Positions 1 through 6,015 are shown, counted from the first letter of the stretch. The stretch is DNA of 6,202 nt from Ahrensia sp. (GCA_024639025.1 JAHEJF010000123.1:1-6202); one strand, 5' to 3'. Numbers and translations: made by a program. The notes: generated from the letters alone by a model not told the origin.

Positions 1-19
1 TAGTATGCTGTTTGTTCTA

Positions 20-922
20 TTAACGGAACAGGCTCAGAATTGTCTGAGAGTTGGCGTTGGCGATTGAAAGCGCCTGGACACCCAACTGCTGTTGAACCTG
101 CAGCGCTGACAGTCGTGTGGATTCTTCGGTCATGTCGGCATCAACCAACTTGCCCACACCGCGATCAATCGCGTCCATCAAATTACCAACAAACTCGTTC
201 TGCATGTCAACGCGCTTCTTGGAAGCACCAAGATCTGAAGCGGCTGTTGTCATGGACTGCAGCGCAGCATCAACGCCAGAGATCATCGTGTCGATCTCAG
301 CTTCTGTTGAAGCAGAGACATTGAGAGTAGATACTGATACCGCCAGAGCTCCGAAATCAGTATCATCATCAAGAAGACCGTCTCCAGTTACATCAAACAG
401 GGCTGTATTGGTGATCGTGATGTCGATTGTTGAAACAGAAACCGATCCATCATTCGCACGGTTAAAAGAAGACACAATGCTTCGTGTTGGGGAGAAGCCG
501 ACTGCGCCTGAGTCAATTGACAACCAGTTTTCGCCCGAGAATGAAGCTGCTGTCGCAATACCTGTAAGCTGCGCTTGCAGTTCTGTAATTTCTGATTGGA
601 TTTTTGAGCGATCAACACCTGGCTCACGTGCCGCAACCAGTTTGGTTTTGATCTCGTCAACCACTTCCATCGCGCTGTTCATACCGGTATAGGCCACATC
701 GACCTTCGCAGCGCCAAGACCAAGAGCGTCCTGCACAGTGCCAAGAGCAGCATTGTCTGAACGCATTGTTGTTGCGATAGACCAGTAAGCCGCATTGTCG
801 CTGGCTTCAGAAACCGCATAACCAGTAGAAATACGCTTCTGAGTCGTTTCGATTGCGCTGTTGGTCTGTTGTAGTGTTTTCAGCGCAGTCATCGCTGATG
901 TGTTCGTCATAATACTGGACAT
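20..922 (-). CDS. fla: Flagellin, rhizobial type (filament subunit)
   Basis: Structural subunit of the flagellar filament, exported through the flagellar type III apparatus and polymerised at the tip. The product is 300 residues. The N-terminal D0/D1 core (about 1-135) begins MSSIMTNTSAMTAL and contains RISTG (30-34) and SDNAAYWSIATTMRSDN (41-57), typical of rhizobial flagellins. The C-terminal core (about 205-300) ends LGVQALSIANANSQTILSLFR-like, with the usual terminal Arg. The variable centre (about 136-204) is short and holds an acidic D-x-T-x-D-G loop at 177-189. I chose ATG at 922 because flagellins start here and AAGGGA lies 5 bases upstream; the frame stays open for 57 more codons upstream, but that stretch does not resemble flagellin. 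It follows fliP after a 207 bp gap, so it probably has its own promoter and leader. Which paralogue (flaA, B, C or D) cannot be told. The family call is very secure. Confidence 0.97.
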   Translation of the reverse strand: MSSIMTNTSAMTALKTLQQTNSAIETTQKRISTGYAVSEASDNAAYWSIATTMRSDNAALGTVQDALGLGAAKVDVAYTGMNSAMEVVDEIKTKLVAAREPGVDRSKIQSEITELQAQLTGIATAASFSGENWLSIDSGAVGFSPTRSIVSSFNRANDGSVSVSTIDITITNTALFDVTGDGLLDDDTDFGALAVSVSTLNVSASTEAEIDTMISGVDAALQSMTTAASDLGASKKRVDMQNEFVGNLMDAIDRGVGKLVDADMTEESTRLSALQVQQQLGVQALSIANANSQTILSLFR

Positions 923-925
923 AAG

Positions 926-957
926 TGTCCCTTTCAAAATACTCACAAGAAGGGACA
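926..957 (-). promoter_or_regulatory. Hairpin sequestering the flagellin Shine-Dalgarno
   Basis: Seen directly: TGTCCCTT (926-933 on the plus strand) and AAGGGACA (950-957) form a perfect 8 bp inverted repeat with a 16-base loop. In the flagellin mRNA the order is UGUCCCUU, loop, AAGGGACA, then CUU and AUG at 922. The downstream arm contains the AAGGGA ribosome binding site, so the folded leader would hide it entirely. Inference: this is a translational control element for flagellin, possibly acted on by FlbT or FlaF, which in Caulobacter control flagellin mRNA through its 5' untranslated region. The inverted repeat is certain; its function is not tested. Confidence 0.65.
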
Positions 958-959
958 TT

Positions 960-994
960 CCGGCGATCCGGCTCAGCGGGGCTGGCATCATGCC
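960..994 (-). promoter_or_regulatory. Clustered short hairpins in the flagellin leader
   Basis: Three small dyads lie side by side upstream of the ribosome-binding-site hairpin. CCGG-N4-CCGG occupies 960-971. CAGC-N3-GCTG occupies 974-984. GGCAT-C-ATGCC occupies 984-994; as RNA it gives a 4 bp stem with a 3-base loop. The last two share base 984, and GGGC/GCCC (979-982 / 992-995) offers a competing fold. They make the leader GC-rich and structured, which would suit mRNA stability or protein binding. Short dyads arise by chance in GC-rich DNA, so each one alone is weak evidence. Confidence 0.35.
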
Positions 995-995
995 C

Positions 996-1014
996 TTGCC
1001 AAATACCCTGGCAA
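996..1014 (-). promoter_or_regulatory. TTGCCA-N7-TGGCAA inverted repeat upstream of flagellin
   Basis: A perfect 6 bp inverted repeat with a 7 bp spacer. It can be read as a stem-loop in the flagellin leader RNA or as a dyad operator for a dimeric DNA-binding regulator. It sits 74 bases before the flagellin start codon and about 18 bases downstream of the candidate -10 element, so a leader hairpin is slightly more likely if that promoter is right. I recognise no known regulator consensus in it. Confidence 0.4.
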
Positions 1015-1031
1015 CCGCTTTTCGAGGGGGA

Positions 1032-1039
1032 CTATCGCC
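1032..1039 (-). promoter_or_regulatory. Candidate sigma-28-like -10 element for flagellin
   Basis: The minus strand reads GGCGATAG, which matches 6 of 8 bases of the FliA (sigma-28) -10 consensus GCCGATAA. A TTTTAAG motif lies upstream, but only 7 bases separate its TAAG from the -10, against about 15 in the consensus. Nothing like TAAA sits at the correct distance. If used, transcription would begin roughly 100 bases before the flagellin ATG, giving a leader that contains all the hairpins listed above. No sigma-54 -24/-12 pair with correct spacing is visible in the gap. Treat as a weak half-match. Confidence 0.25.
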
Positions 1040-1097
1040 TGAAAGACTTAAAATATGTTGAAAGAGGCAATGCTGCCGCAAAGTAAATATCAAGATT

Positions 1098-1120
1098 AGA
1101 AAACATGGTTAACAAACCAT
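1098..1120 (-). terminator. Weak hairpin plus T run after fliP (possible terminator)
   Basis: Ten bases after the fliP stop, the minus strand has ATGGTT-TGTT-AACCAT followed by GTTTTCT. The 6 bp stem with a 4-base loop and a following T run has the layout of an intrinsic terminator, but the stem has only two G-C pairs and the T run is short and broken. It may act as a partial terminator or attenuator between the operon and the flagellin gene, or it may be an operator or chance dyad. Confidence 0.3.
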
Positions 1121-1129
1121 TATTTGCTT

Positions 1130-1876
1130 TTACATCACTGATCGCACAAGATTGCCAACAAGTATGTTCCAGCCATCAATCATGACAAAGAATAGGATTT
1201 TGAAAGGCAGCGATACCACCGATGGCGGCAACATCATCATACCCATAGACATAACGATCGTTGCGACGATCAGGTCAATCACCAGGAACGGCAGCACCAC
1301 CAGAAACCCGATTTCAAAGCCGCGGCGAATTTCCGATATCATGAAAGCGGGCACCAAAACCCGCATATCAACCTGCTGATTGTCTACAACGACCTGTTGT
1401 CCGCGTTCGGTCGCAAGGTCGACAAACAGATCAAGATCCTTGTCCCGCACATTTTTCATCATGAAGCCGCGGAAGGGTTCAACGGTTCGATCAAACGCCT
1501 CGCTCTCGTCAATTTGCTGCTCAACCAGCGGCTGGATGCCATTTTCCCACGCATCATCGAGCACCGGCGCCATAACATAGAAAGTCATGAACAGCGCCAG
1601 ACTGATCAGAATGATATTCGCCGGAGTGGTCTGCAAGCCCATGCCGGCACGCAAAATCGCAAACACAATGACAAAGCGGGGAAAACTGGTGACCATGACC
1701 AAAATGCCGGGCGCAATGGCCAGCACGGTCAGCAGGCTGAAAATCTGAATGATCTGTCCGCTCGTCTGCCCACCAACAAGCCCCGAACCGGTACCGGCAT
1801 CCTGCGCAAGCGCAAGCGACACCGAACCGAGAACAAATGCCAATGTGACTAGCAGGAAGCGATACACGCGGTTCAC
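1130..1876 (-). CDS. fliP: FliP, flagellar type III export gate protein
   Basis: Integral membrane subunit of the FliPQR export gate, through which rod, hook and filament proteins leave the cell. The product is 248 residues, the usual FliP length. It has a signal peptide at 1-24 (likely cut at ALA/Q), as FliP proteins often do, then membrane segments near 44-64, 85-105, 187-213 and 222-245. Family landmarks are the early SFPRFVIVFAILR segment (64-76), the QTTPANIILISLALFMTFYV region (82-101) and the C-terminal LPFKILFFVMIDGWN (223-237). The start is GTG at 1876, whose bases overlap the fliL stop by 4 (GTGA); GGTGGA just upstream may help, and translation is probably coupled to fliL. fliQ and fliR do not follow, unlike in enteric bacteria; a flagellin does, as in rhizobia. 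The call is secure. Confidence 0.97.
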   Translation of the reverse strand: MNRVYRFLLVTLAFVLGSVSLALAQDAGTGSGLVGGQTSGQIIQIFSLLTVLAIAPGILVMVTSFPRFVIVFAILRAGMGLQTTPANIILISLALFMTFYVMAPVLDDAWENGIQPLVEQQIDESEAFDRTVEPFRGFMMKNVRDKDLDLFVDLATERGQQVVVDNQQVDMRVLVPAFMISEIRRGFEIGFLVVLPFLVIDLIVATIVMSMGMMMLPPSVVSLPFKILFFVMIDGWNILVGNLVRSVM

Positions 1877-2409
1877 TCCACCAGGAACGCACGAACGAGG
1901 ACGCGACTGACCTTCTTCTCGCTCCTCATCATCGCCAATTCATTCAGATCGGCGATCAGGTGCTGGAAGCCGCTGCTTCCCTCCAGATTTTTCAAATTGA
2001 GACTGCGCAGGTGGGCGACAAAGTCGGCCTGAATTTGCTCAGGCATTCCAACTTCCGGTATGTCATCAAAAACAAGAGAAAATTCCGCCCTCACCCAGAC
2101 ATCGCTGGGTTCGGCCAGATTGGTCACCACTGGTGAAAGCGGCACGATCGATGTCATGGTCTCTTCACCTGAGGAATCGACCTGTTCTGCGTTGGCGTCC
2201 TTGCCCTCCATTGCCATTTTGGCTTCGGCATCCTTCGCTTCTGCCTTTATCATCGCGGCTTGCTGGTCAAACATCGGAGCGACGTAGCCCTTGGCAAAAC
2301 CAAATCCGGCACCGGCAGATGCCAGGATTAGGATCAGGGGCAATACCAATCGAACCACAATGGATGGCTTTTTCGGTTCTTCGTTTTCGATGATCGTCGC
2401 GTCGCTCAC
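1873..2409 (-). CDS. fliL: FliL, flagellar basal body / stator-associated protein
   Basis: Single-pass inner-membrane protein that surrounds or supports the MotAB stator at the basal body. With the GTG start at 2409 the product is 178 residues: a short acidic cytoplasmic tail (1-16), one transmembrane helix (about 17-39), an Ala/Glu/Lys-rich periplasmic linker (about 50-80) and a C-terminal FliL domain (about 88-178) ending VSRVLVRAFLVE. The frame is open up to 2520, but that part lies inside flgH and is unlike FliL. There is no in-frame ATG between flgH and the membrane helix, and GAGGAAG (2415-2421) lies 5 bases before the GTG and overlaps the flgH stop codon. These points decide the start. 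The gap to flgH is 10 bases; its stop overlaps the fliP start. FliL sequences diverge widely, but position and architecture make the call firm. Confidence 0.93.
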   Translation of the reverse strand: MSDATIIENEEPKKPSIVVRLVLPLILILASAGAGFGFAKGYVAPMFDQQAAMIKAEAKDAEAKMAMEGKDANAEQVDSSGEETMTSIVPLSPVVTNLAEPSDVWVRAEFSLVFDDIPEVGMPEQIQADFVAHLRSLNLKNLEGSSGFQHLIADLNELAMMRSEKKVSRVLVRAFLVE

Positions 2410-2414
2410 GTCAT

Positions 2415-2421
2415 CTTCCTC
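2415..2421 (-). promoter_or_regulatory. Ribosome binding site that fixes the fliL GTG start
   Basis: The minus strand reads TGAGGAAGATGACGTG, so GAGGAAG sits 5 bases before the GTG at 2409. Its first bases are also part of the flgH TGA stop (2420-2422). A ribosome ending flgH would therefore stop directly on the fliL ribosome binding site, which favours reinitiation. This is the main evidence against an upstream ATG start for fliL. Confidence 0.75.
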
Positions 2422-3115
2422 ATAAAGGTGAAAGCATGTCCAGCGCCTGTTGCCCGTAGGTCGGCTGCTGGACTTCGGTGATGCGGCCGCGGCCGCCATA
2501 GCTGATACGTGCTTCTGCAATTCGATCGTAAGGTATCGTGCTATCTGGAAGAATATCGGATGGCCGGACGATCCCTTCGACCGTCAACACGCGTTTTTCA
2601 GCATTGACCAGCACTTCCTGCGACCCCCTGATGATCAGGTTCCCATTCGGCAAAATATCCACCACGATCGCAGCAATGGAGACGCTCAGGGTTTCAGACC
2701 GTGTTGTACCGCCGCTTCCATCATAGCTGGTTGACGAATTCAGCGAACCCTGCAACGAACCGGACAAGCCCGAACTGGTGGATCCACTTAATCCGATTGA
2801 TTTTGACTGTGTGCGATCGCGGTCAGACTTGTTGTCGAATTTGGCGCGGTCATCAATTGTGATGTTCACGGTCAGTATGTCGCCGTGGTTCATCGCCCGG
2901 CGCGCCGTGAACAGTCCAGCAGACTTGTTATCCCAGGTTGAATACTTCTTGGGCGCATCGGGATATTGATGCGCCATATGTTCCTTGCTCAAGGGCTGAT
3001 ACTGAGCCTCAGCCGAAATCGGACTAAGCTCAGGCACCCTGCCAATGTCCTTGGTGTTGATGCCGCAACCGCTAAGCCCGACAAGGGTGGTGAGCAGAAT
3101 CAAATTACGCATCAT
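2420..3115 (-). CDS. flgH: FlgH, flagellar L-ring lipoprotein
   Basis: Forms the L ring in the outer membrane, the bushing through which the flagellar rod passes. The product is 231 residues, normal for FlgH. It has a lipoprotein signal peptide with lipobox LSGC, so Cys17 should be acylated; the residue after it is Gly, which permits outer-membrane sorting. Family motifs follow in order: SAGLFTARRAMNHGDILTV (65-83), a Ser/Gly-rich stretch with little predicted structure (about 103-138), NGNLIIRGSQEVLVN (157-171), GIVRPSDI (181-188) and IAEARISYGGRG (199-210). The start ATG overlaps the motE stop by 4 bases (ATGA), so translation is probably coupled. Lying after flgI and motE and before fliL is the rhizobial order. 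I see nothing missing, and the call is secure. Confidence 0.97.
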   Translation of the reverse strand: MMRNLILLTTLVGLSGCGINTKDIGRVPELSPISAEAQYQPLSKEHMAHQYPDAPKKYSTWDNKSAGLFTARRAMNHGDILTVNITIDDRAKFDNKSDRDRTQSKSIGLSGSTSSGLSGSLQGSLNSSTSYDGSGGTTRSETLSVSIAAIVVDILPNGNLIIRGSQEVLVNAEKRVLTVEGIVRPSDILPDSTIPYDRIAEARISYGGRGRITEVQQPTYGQQALDMLSPL

Positions 3116-3645
3116 GTGCCATCCGTTGATGTATCCGCGGAAGCTGCCATGATGCGCGTGATCATCGCCGCATTGTCTTTGTTCATCTCGCTCAGGATGG
3201 CAGCAGCGCTGCGTGGTTTGAGTTTGGACAGCAATGCGGCCGACAGGCCACCATCCACCGCCTCTAGCCGTTCCGCTGCGGCCGATGCCGGCATGTTGGC
3301 GTACACATCAACCAACATGCCGCTGGCCTGTTTTGCAAATTCCTCTCGTTTGGTTGCCCATGCCTCTAGCTCTGCGCGCTTGGCTTCAAGCAGGTCTATG
3401 CGTTCCTGAACCTTCGCCTGCAGTTCCTCAAGCTCTGCAACCTGGAGAGCGTAACGCTGTTCCCGTACAGGATCCAAAATATTGCCGCACAGGCGCTCCA
3501 ACTCGGCTTGCGAACCGGTGGGCAGTTGATCAATCGCCTTGAGCATATCAAATGGCTTTAACTCTTGGGCGTACGCCATCGAACAGGCCAGAAAACCAGC
3601 TGTGAAAATGCTCGCGCCGAGGCGTTTATAAGTTTTCCAACTCAT
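3112..3645 (-). CDS. motE: MotE-like periplasmic flagellar motor chaperone
   Basis: Probable MotE, which in Sinorhizobium meliloti is a periplasmic chaperone for the motor protein MotC. The product is 177 residues. It has a signal peptide (1-26, cut after the A-Y-A motif), then a conserved LCGNI segment with Cys53, the only cysteine left after cleavage. A charged coiled coil follows (about 61-108). The C-terminal MgtE-N-like domain (about 109-170) contains SAAAERLEAVDGGLSAALLSKL and KPRSAAAILSEMN. From memory, the S. meliloti protein makes a disulfide dimer through Cys53, and the same position here fits that. It sits between flgI and flgH with 4-base overlaps on both sides, the rhizobial arrangement. 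No motC is in the window, so the client is inferred. Older annotation would call this an MgtE-domain or hypothetical protein. Confidence 0.88.
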   Translation of the reverse strand: MSWKTYKRLGASIFTAGFLACSMAYAQELKPFDMLKAIDQLPTGSQAELERLCGNILDPVREQRYALQVAELEELQAKVQERIDLLEAKRAELEAWATKREEFAKQASGMLVDVYANMPASAAAERLEAVDGGLSAALLSKLKPRSAAAILSEMNKDNAAMITRIMAASADTSTDGT

Positions 3646-4745
3646 TGGACCACCAAATCTGCTTGCAGGGCACCTGCATTTTTGATGGTTTGCAATATTG
3701 CGATTGTCTCTCTGGGTCCCACGCCCAATCGATTAAGACCCTCAACAAGCGATTGCAGACTTGCACCATTGACGATGCCAAGTGCTGTGCCCTCATCATT
3801 GACTTCTATATTCGTGAACGGCTCCTCAGCCGTCACACCATCAGAAAAAGGTTGCGGCTGAACGATCGTCGGCGCTTCGGAAATCTTGACGGTCAACGCA
3901 CCGTGACTGACAGCCACGGGCGATACCCGCACATCCTGACCGATGACCACCGTACCCGTATCTGCATCGAGAATGACGCGTGCGGGGGAATCGGTCTTGA
4001 TCACCAGCGATTCTATCGATGCGATAAAACGGGCCGAAGTGATACCGTTCGGAATTTTGACGATGACCGTTCGGGAATCGATCTCGCGCGCCGGGCGCAT
4101 ACCATATTGTGCGCTGGCAAAACCGTTGATTTCATCGGTGATTGCAATTGCTGTCGTAAAATCCGGATTGCGGAGTTGCAAGGTCAATTCGGAATCTTCG
4201 GACATCTGGCCATGCAGCTCGCGCTCGACAATCGCGCCATTGACTATGCGTCCCGACGTTGGTGTGCCTTGAGAGATACTCGCCGCATCGCCCTCGGCCA
4301 GAAATCCGGCCACTGAAACGGCGCCTTGGGCAACGGCATAGATTTCGCCATCGGCACCACGCAGAGGCGTCATCACCAAACGTCCACCGGACAAGGAAGA
4401 CGCGTCCCCCAGTGAGGAGACATCAATATCAATTCGCGAACCGTGACGTACAAAGGCGGGTAAATTGGCTGTCACAATCACAGCCGCAATATTATTGAGC
4501 CGTGCGCTACCGCTTTCGGTCGCAATGCCCAATGTGTCGAGCATCGAACGCATGGAGGTTTCTGTAAACGGAGCGTTGCGAAGACTGTCACCCGTCCCAG
4601 CCAGGCCTACGACCAATCCGTAGCCGATCAGTTGATTGTCCCGTGAACTCTGAAGCGACACGATATCTTTGATCCGCGATTGGGACTGGGCAATCGCAAC
4701 TGTCAGCATCATGCCGACCATCAGCGCAAGTAAACGCAATCCCAT
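3642..4745 (-). CDS. flgI: FlgI, flagellar P-ring protein
   Basis: Assembles around the rod in the peptidoglycan layer to form the P ring. The product is 367 residues, the standard FlgI length. A signal peptide (1-19, cut after AIA) is followed by the strong family signature RIKDIVSLQSSRDNQLIGYG (24-43) with LVVGLAGTGD just after it. RLNNIAAVIVTANLPAF (82-98) and GSRIDIDVSSLGDASSLSGG (102-121) come next, and the protein ends in the typical GALQADLVVQ. The ATG at 4745 shares one base with the flgA stop (TAATG). I see no good Shine-Dalgarno before it, so translation probably depends on ribosomes finishing flgA. The preceding gene encodes FlgA, the chaperone that FlgI needs for ring assembly, so the pair is co-expressed. 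The call is secure. Confidence 0.98.
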   Translation of the reverse strand: MGLRLLALMVGMMLTVAIAQSQSRIKDIVSLQSSRDNQLIGYGLVVGLAGTGDSLRNAPFTETSMRSMLDTLGIATESGSARLNNIAAVIVTANLPAFVRHGSRIDIDVSSLGDASSLSGGRLVMTPLRGADGEIYAVAQGAVSVAGFLAEGDAASISQGTPTSGRIVNGAIVERELHGQMSEDSELTLQLRNPDFTTAIAITDEINGFASAQYGMRPAREIDSRTVIVKIPNGITSARFIASIESLVIKTDSPARVILDADTGTVVIGQDVRVSPVAVSHGALTVKISEAPTIVQPQPFSDGVTAEEPFTNIEVNDEGTALGIVNGASLQSLVEGLNRLGVGPRETIAILQTIKNAGALQADLVVQ

Positions 4746-5215
4746 TATGAGGCACCAACAATAATCTGACCGTCCTTGGTGATCGTACCCACAAAGATGC
4801 GACCGCTATCTGCATTGCGGACCCGAATGGTGTCGCCATCTTTGCCGTCTTCCAGAGCCGTCGCGCGCATCGATATGGAAATTGCGCTCTTGCGGTATTG
4901 CACCAGGACGCGGTCGCCCGCTTCGACAGTGTTGCGCTCGGTAAACGAACTGGCGAAGATAAGCCGGTTAGGCAAAATTGTCTGCGTTGCAACATGGCCG
5001 ACGATTTGGTCAACGCCATGAATGGCCCGGTCTGCATTGGGCATGATACGTTTGAGCTTCACTTCCTTGATCATGTCCAGGGTAATGGTCTGCCCCGGAT
5101 AGATAACCTGCACAGCCGTAACCACCTTCTCCGTCGCATTCTCGAACGCATGCGCCAGACCAAGGCCCAAAGATGCAATAAGGAAAAACGCCGCAGCGCG
5201 CAGGAGGCTAGCCAT
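4745..5215 (-). CDS. flgA: FlgA, P-ring assembly chaperone
   Basis: Periplasmic chaperone that helps FlgI form the P ring. The product is 156 residues, shorter than the roughly 220 of enteric FlgA but normal for the rhizobial form, which lacks the N-terminal part. It has a signal peptide (1-23, cut after AHA) and a SAF domain (about 31-95) with the motif VIYPGQTITLDMIKEVKLKR (37-56). The C-terminal beta domain carries GDRVLVQYR (100-108) and GDTIRVRNADSGRIFVGTI (127-145), the part most conserved in the family. Its start shares one base with the flgG stop (TAATG); a GAGG lies very close upstream inside the end of flgG. It is directly followed by its partner flgI. The SAF domain also occurs in pilus CpaB proteins, but the context and C terminus settle the call. 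Confidence 0.95.
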   Translation of the reverse strand: MASLLRAAAFFLIASLGLGLAHAFENATEKVVTAVQVIYPGQTITLDMIKEVKLKRIMPNADRAIHGVDQIVGHVATQTILPNRLIFASSFTERNTVEAGDRVLVQYRKSAISISMRATALEDGKDGDTIRVRNADSGRIFVGTITKDGQIIVGAS

Positions 5216-6003
5216 TACCTCAACCCATTGGAAACCACGCCGGCCATTTGGTCAGCGGCTTGAATCACCTTTGAATTGAGTTCGTAACCGCGCTGCGCAG
5301 AAATCAGCTCAGTGATCTCTTTGACCGGATCAACGTTGGAAGCTTCAAGATATCCTTGTTGCAGCGTGCCAAATCCGGGATCACCGGGCACGCCGACAAC
5401 CGGTGCGCCAGAGGCTTCCGTTTCCAGGAACTGGTTGCTGCCCAGTGGTTTCAGACCGGCATCGTTGGCGAATGTCGCCAGCGTAAATTGTCCTAGCTCC
5501 TGAAGGTCGGTCTGATCTTCCGAGCGGGCAAAAACCTGACCACTTTCATTGATGATCACCTCAACGGTGTTTTCCGGCACCGTAATATCAGGAACAACCG
5601 GATAGCCATCGGCGGTCACCAGCTGGCCATCCGCATTGGTGTTGAATGCACCGGCGCGCGTATAGACGGTTTGGCCACCCGCACCCTGAATTTCGAACCA
5701 GCCATTGCCGGTTAATGCGACATCGAGTCGGTTGCCTGTGCTGGTCAGTGCCCCCTGAATATGGACATTGCGGATCGCGGCGGTCTTTACCCCAAGACCG
5801 ACATTGGCGCCCTCAGGTACAATATTTTGGTTCGCACGTCCCGGTGCTCCGGCCACGCGCTCGCTCTGGTAGAGCAAGTCCGAAAACTCTGCCCGAGCAC
5901 GCTTGAAGGCGGTCGTGTTCACATTGGCAATATTGTTGGCAATCACTTCAAGATTTGTTTGCTGGGCATTCATGCCGGTTGCAGCTATTGAAAGCGCTTT
6001 CAT
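5215..6003 (-). CDS. flgG: FlgG, flagellar distal rod protein
   Basis: Forms the distal rod, which spans the periplasm and passes through the P and L rings. The product is 262 residues, the usual FlgG length. The N-terminal rod signature is clear: [20 protein letters not shown] (18-37). The Q/G/P-rich [13 protein letters not shown] region soon after is the FlgG-type insertion that distinguishes it from hook protein. A central FlgE/F/G domain contains TGNGWFEI. The C-terminal helix region reads [20 protein letters not shown], then [17 protein letters not shown], as in FlgG rather than FlgF. The ATG at 6003 is preceded by AAGGGGA at 6009-6015, which overlaps the fliE stop. There is a 10-base gap to fliE and a 1-base overlap with flgA. 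The call is secure. Confidence 0.98.
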   Translation of the reverse strand: MKALSIAATGMNAQQTNLEVIANNIANVNTTAFKRARAEFSDLLYQSERVAGAPGRANQNIVPEGANVGLGVKTAAIRNVHIQGALTSTGNRLDVALTGNGWFEIQGAGGQTVYTRAGAFNTNADGQLVTADGYPVVPDITVPENTVEVIINESGQVFARSEDQTDLQELGQFTLATFANDAGLKPLGSNQFLETEASGAPVVGVPGDPGFGTLQQGYLEASNVDPVKEITELISAQRGYELNSKVIQAADQMAGVVSNGLR

Positions 6004-6008
6004 GTCTT

Positions 6009-6015
6009 TCCCCTT
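6009..6015 (-). promoter_or_regulatory. Strong ribosome binding site of flgG
   Basis: The minus strand reads TAAGGGGAAAGACATG, placing AAGGGGA 5 bases before the flgG ATG. Its first two As belong to the fliE TAA stop. This is one of only three good Shine-Dalgarno sites in the window, with those of fliL and flagellin; the genes with overlapping starts have weak or crowded ones. Confidence 0.7.

Noticed and set aside
13..30. TGTTC-N8-GAACA dyad over the flagellin stop codon as a terminator
   Set aside because: Only 5 bp on the transcribed strand, it overlaps the stop codon and has no T run after it; the true terminator is probably outside the window.
117..692. Plus-strand open frame of 191 codons opposite flagellin
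   Set aside because: It mirrors the flagellin reading frame codon by codon, so it is Ser/Ala-rich by reflection and not a separate gene.
985..1015. Sigma-54 promoter suggested by TTGGCA ... TGATGC
   Set aside because: The GG and GC elements are 12 bases apart instead of the required 10, so the -24/-12 spacing is wrong.
923..1093. N-terminal extension of flagellin to the first in-frame ATG at 1093
   Set aside because: The extra 57 residues do not look like flagellin, include no export feature I know, and lie over the structured leader; the conserved flagellin N terminus begins at 922 with a good Shine-Dalgarno.
2483..2496. 14 bp perfect palindrome GCGGCCGCGGCCGC in flgH
   Set aside because: It encodes the conserved Gly-Gly-Arg-Gly-Arg stretch of FlgH, so coding constraint and GC-rich codon choice explain it.
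2410..2520. Longer FliL starting from an ATG inside flgH
   Set aside because: The added 37 residues are an out-of-frame reading of conserved flgH codons and are unlike FliL; the GTG at 2409 has a proper Shine-Dalgarno.
3645..4316. Long plus-strand open frame of 223 codons opposite flgI
   Set aside because: It lies wholly antisense to well-conserved flgI codons, has unusual His/Arg/Cys-rich composition and no recognisable motif; it is a shadow of the real gene.
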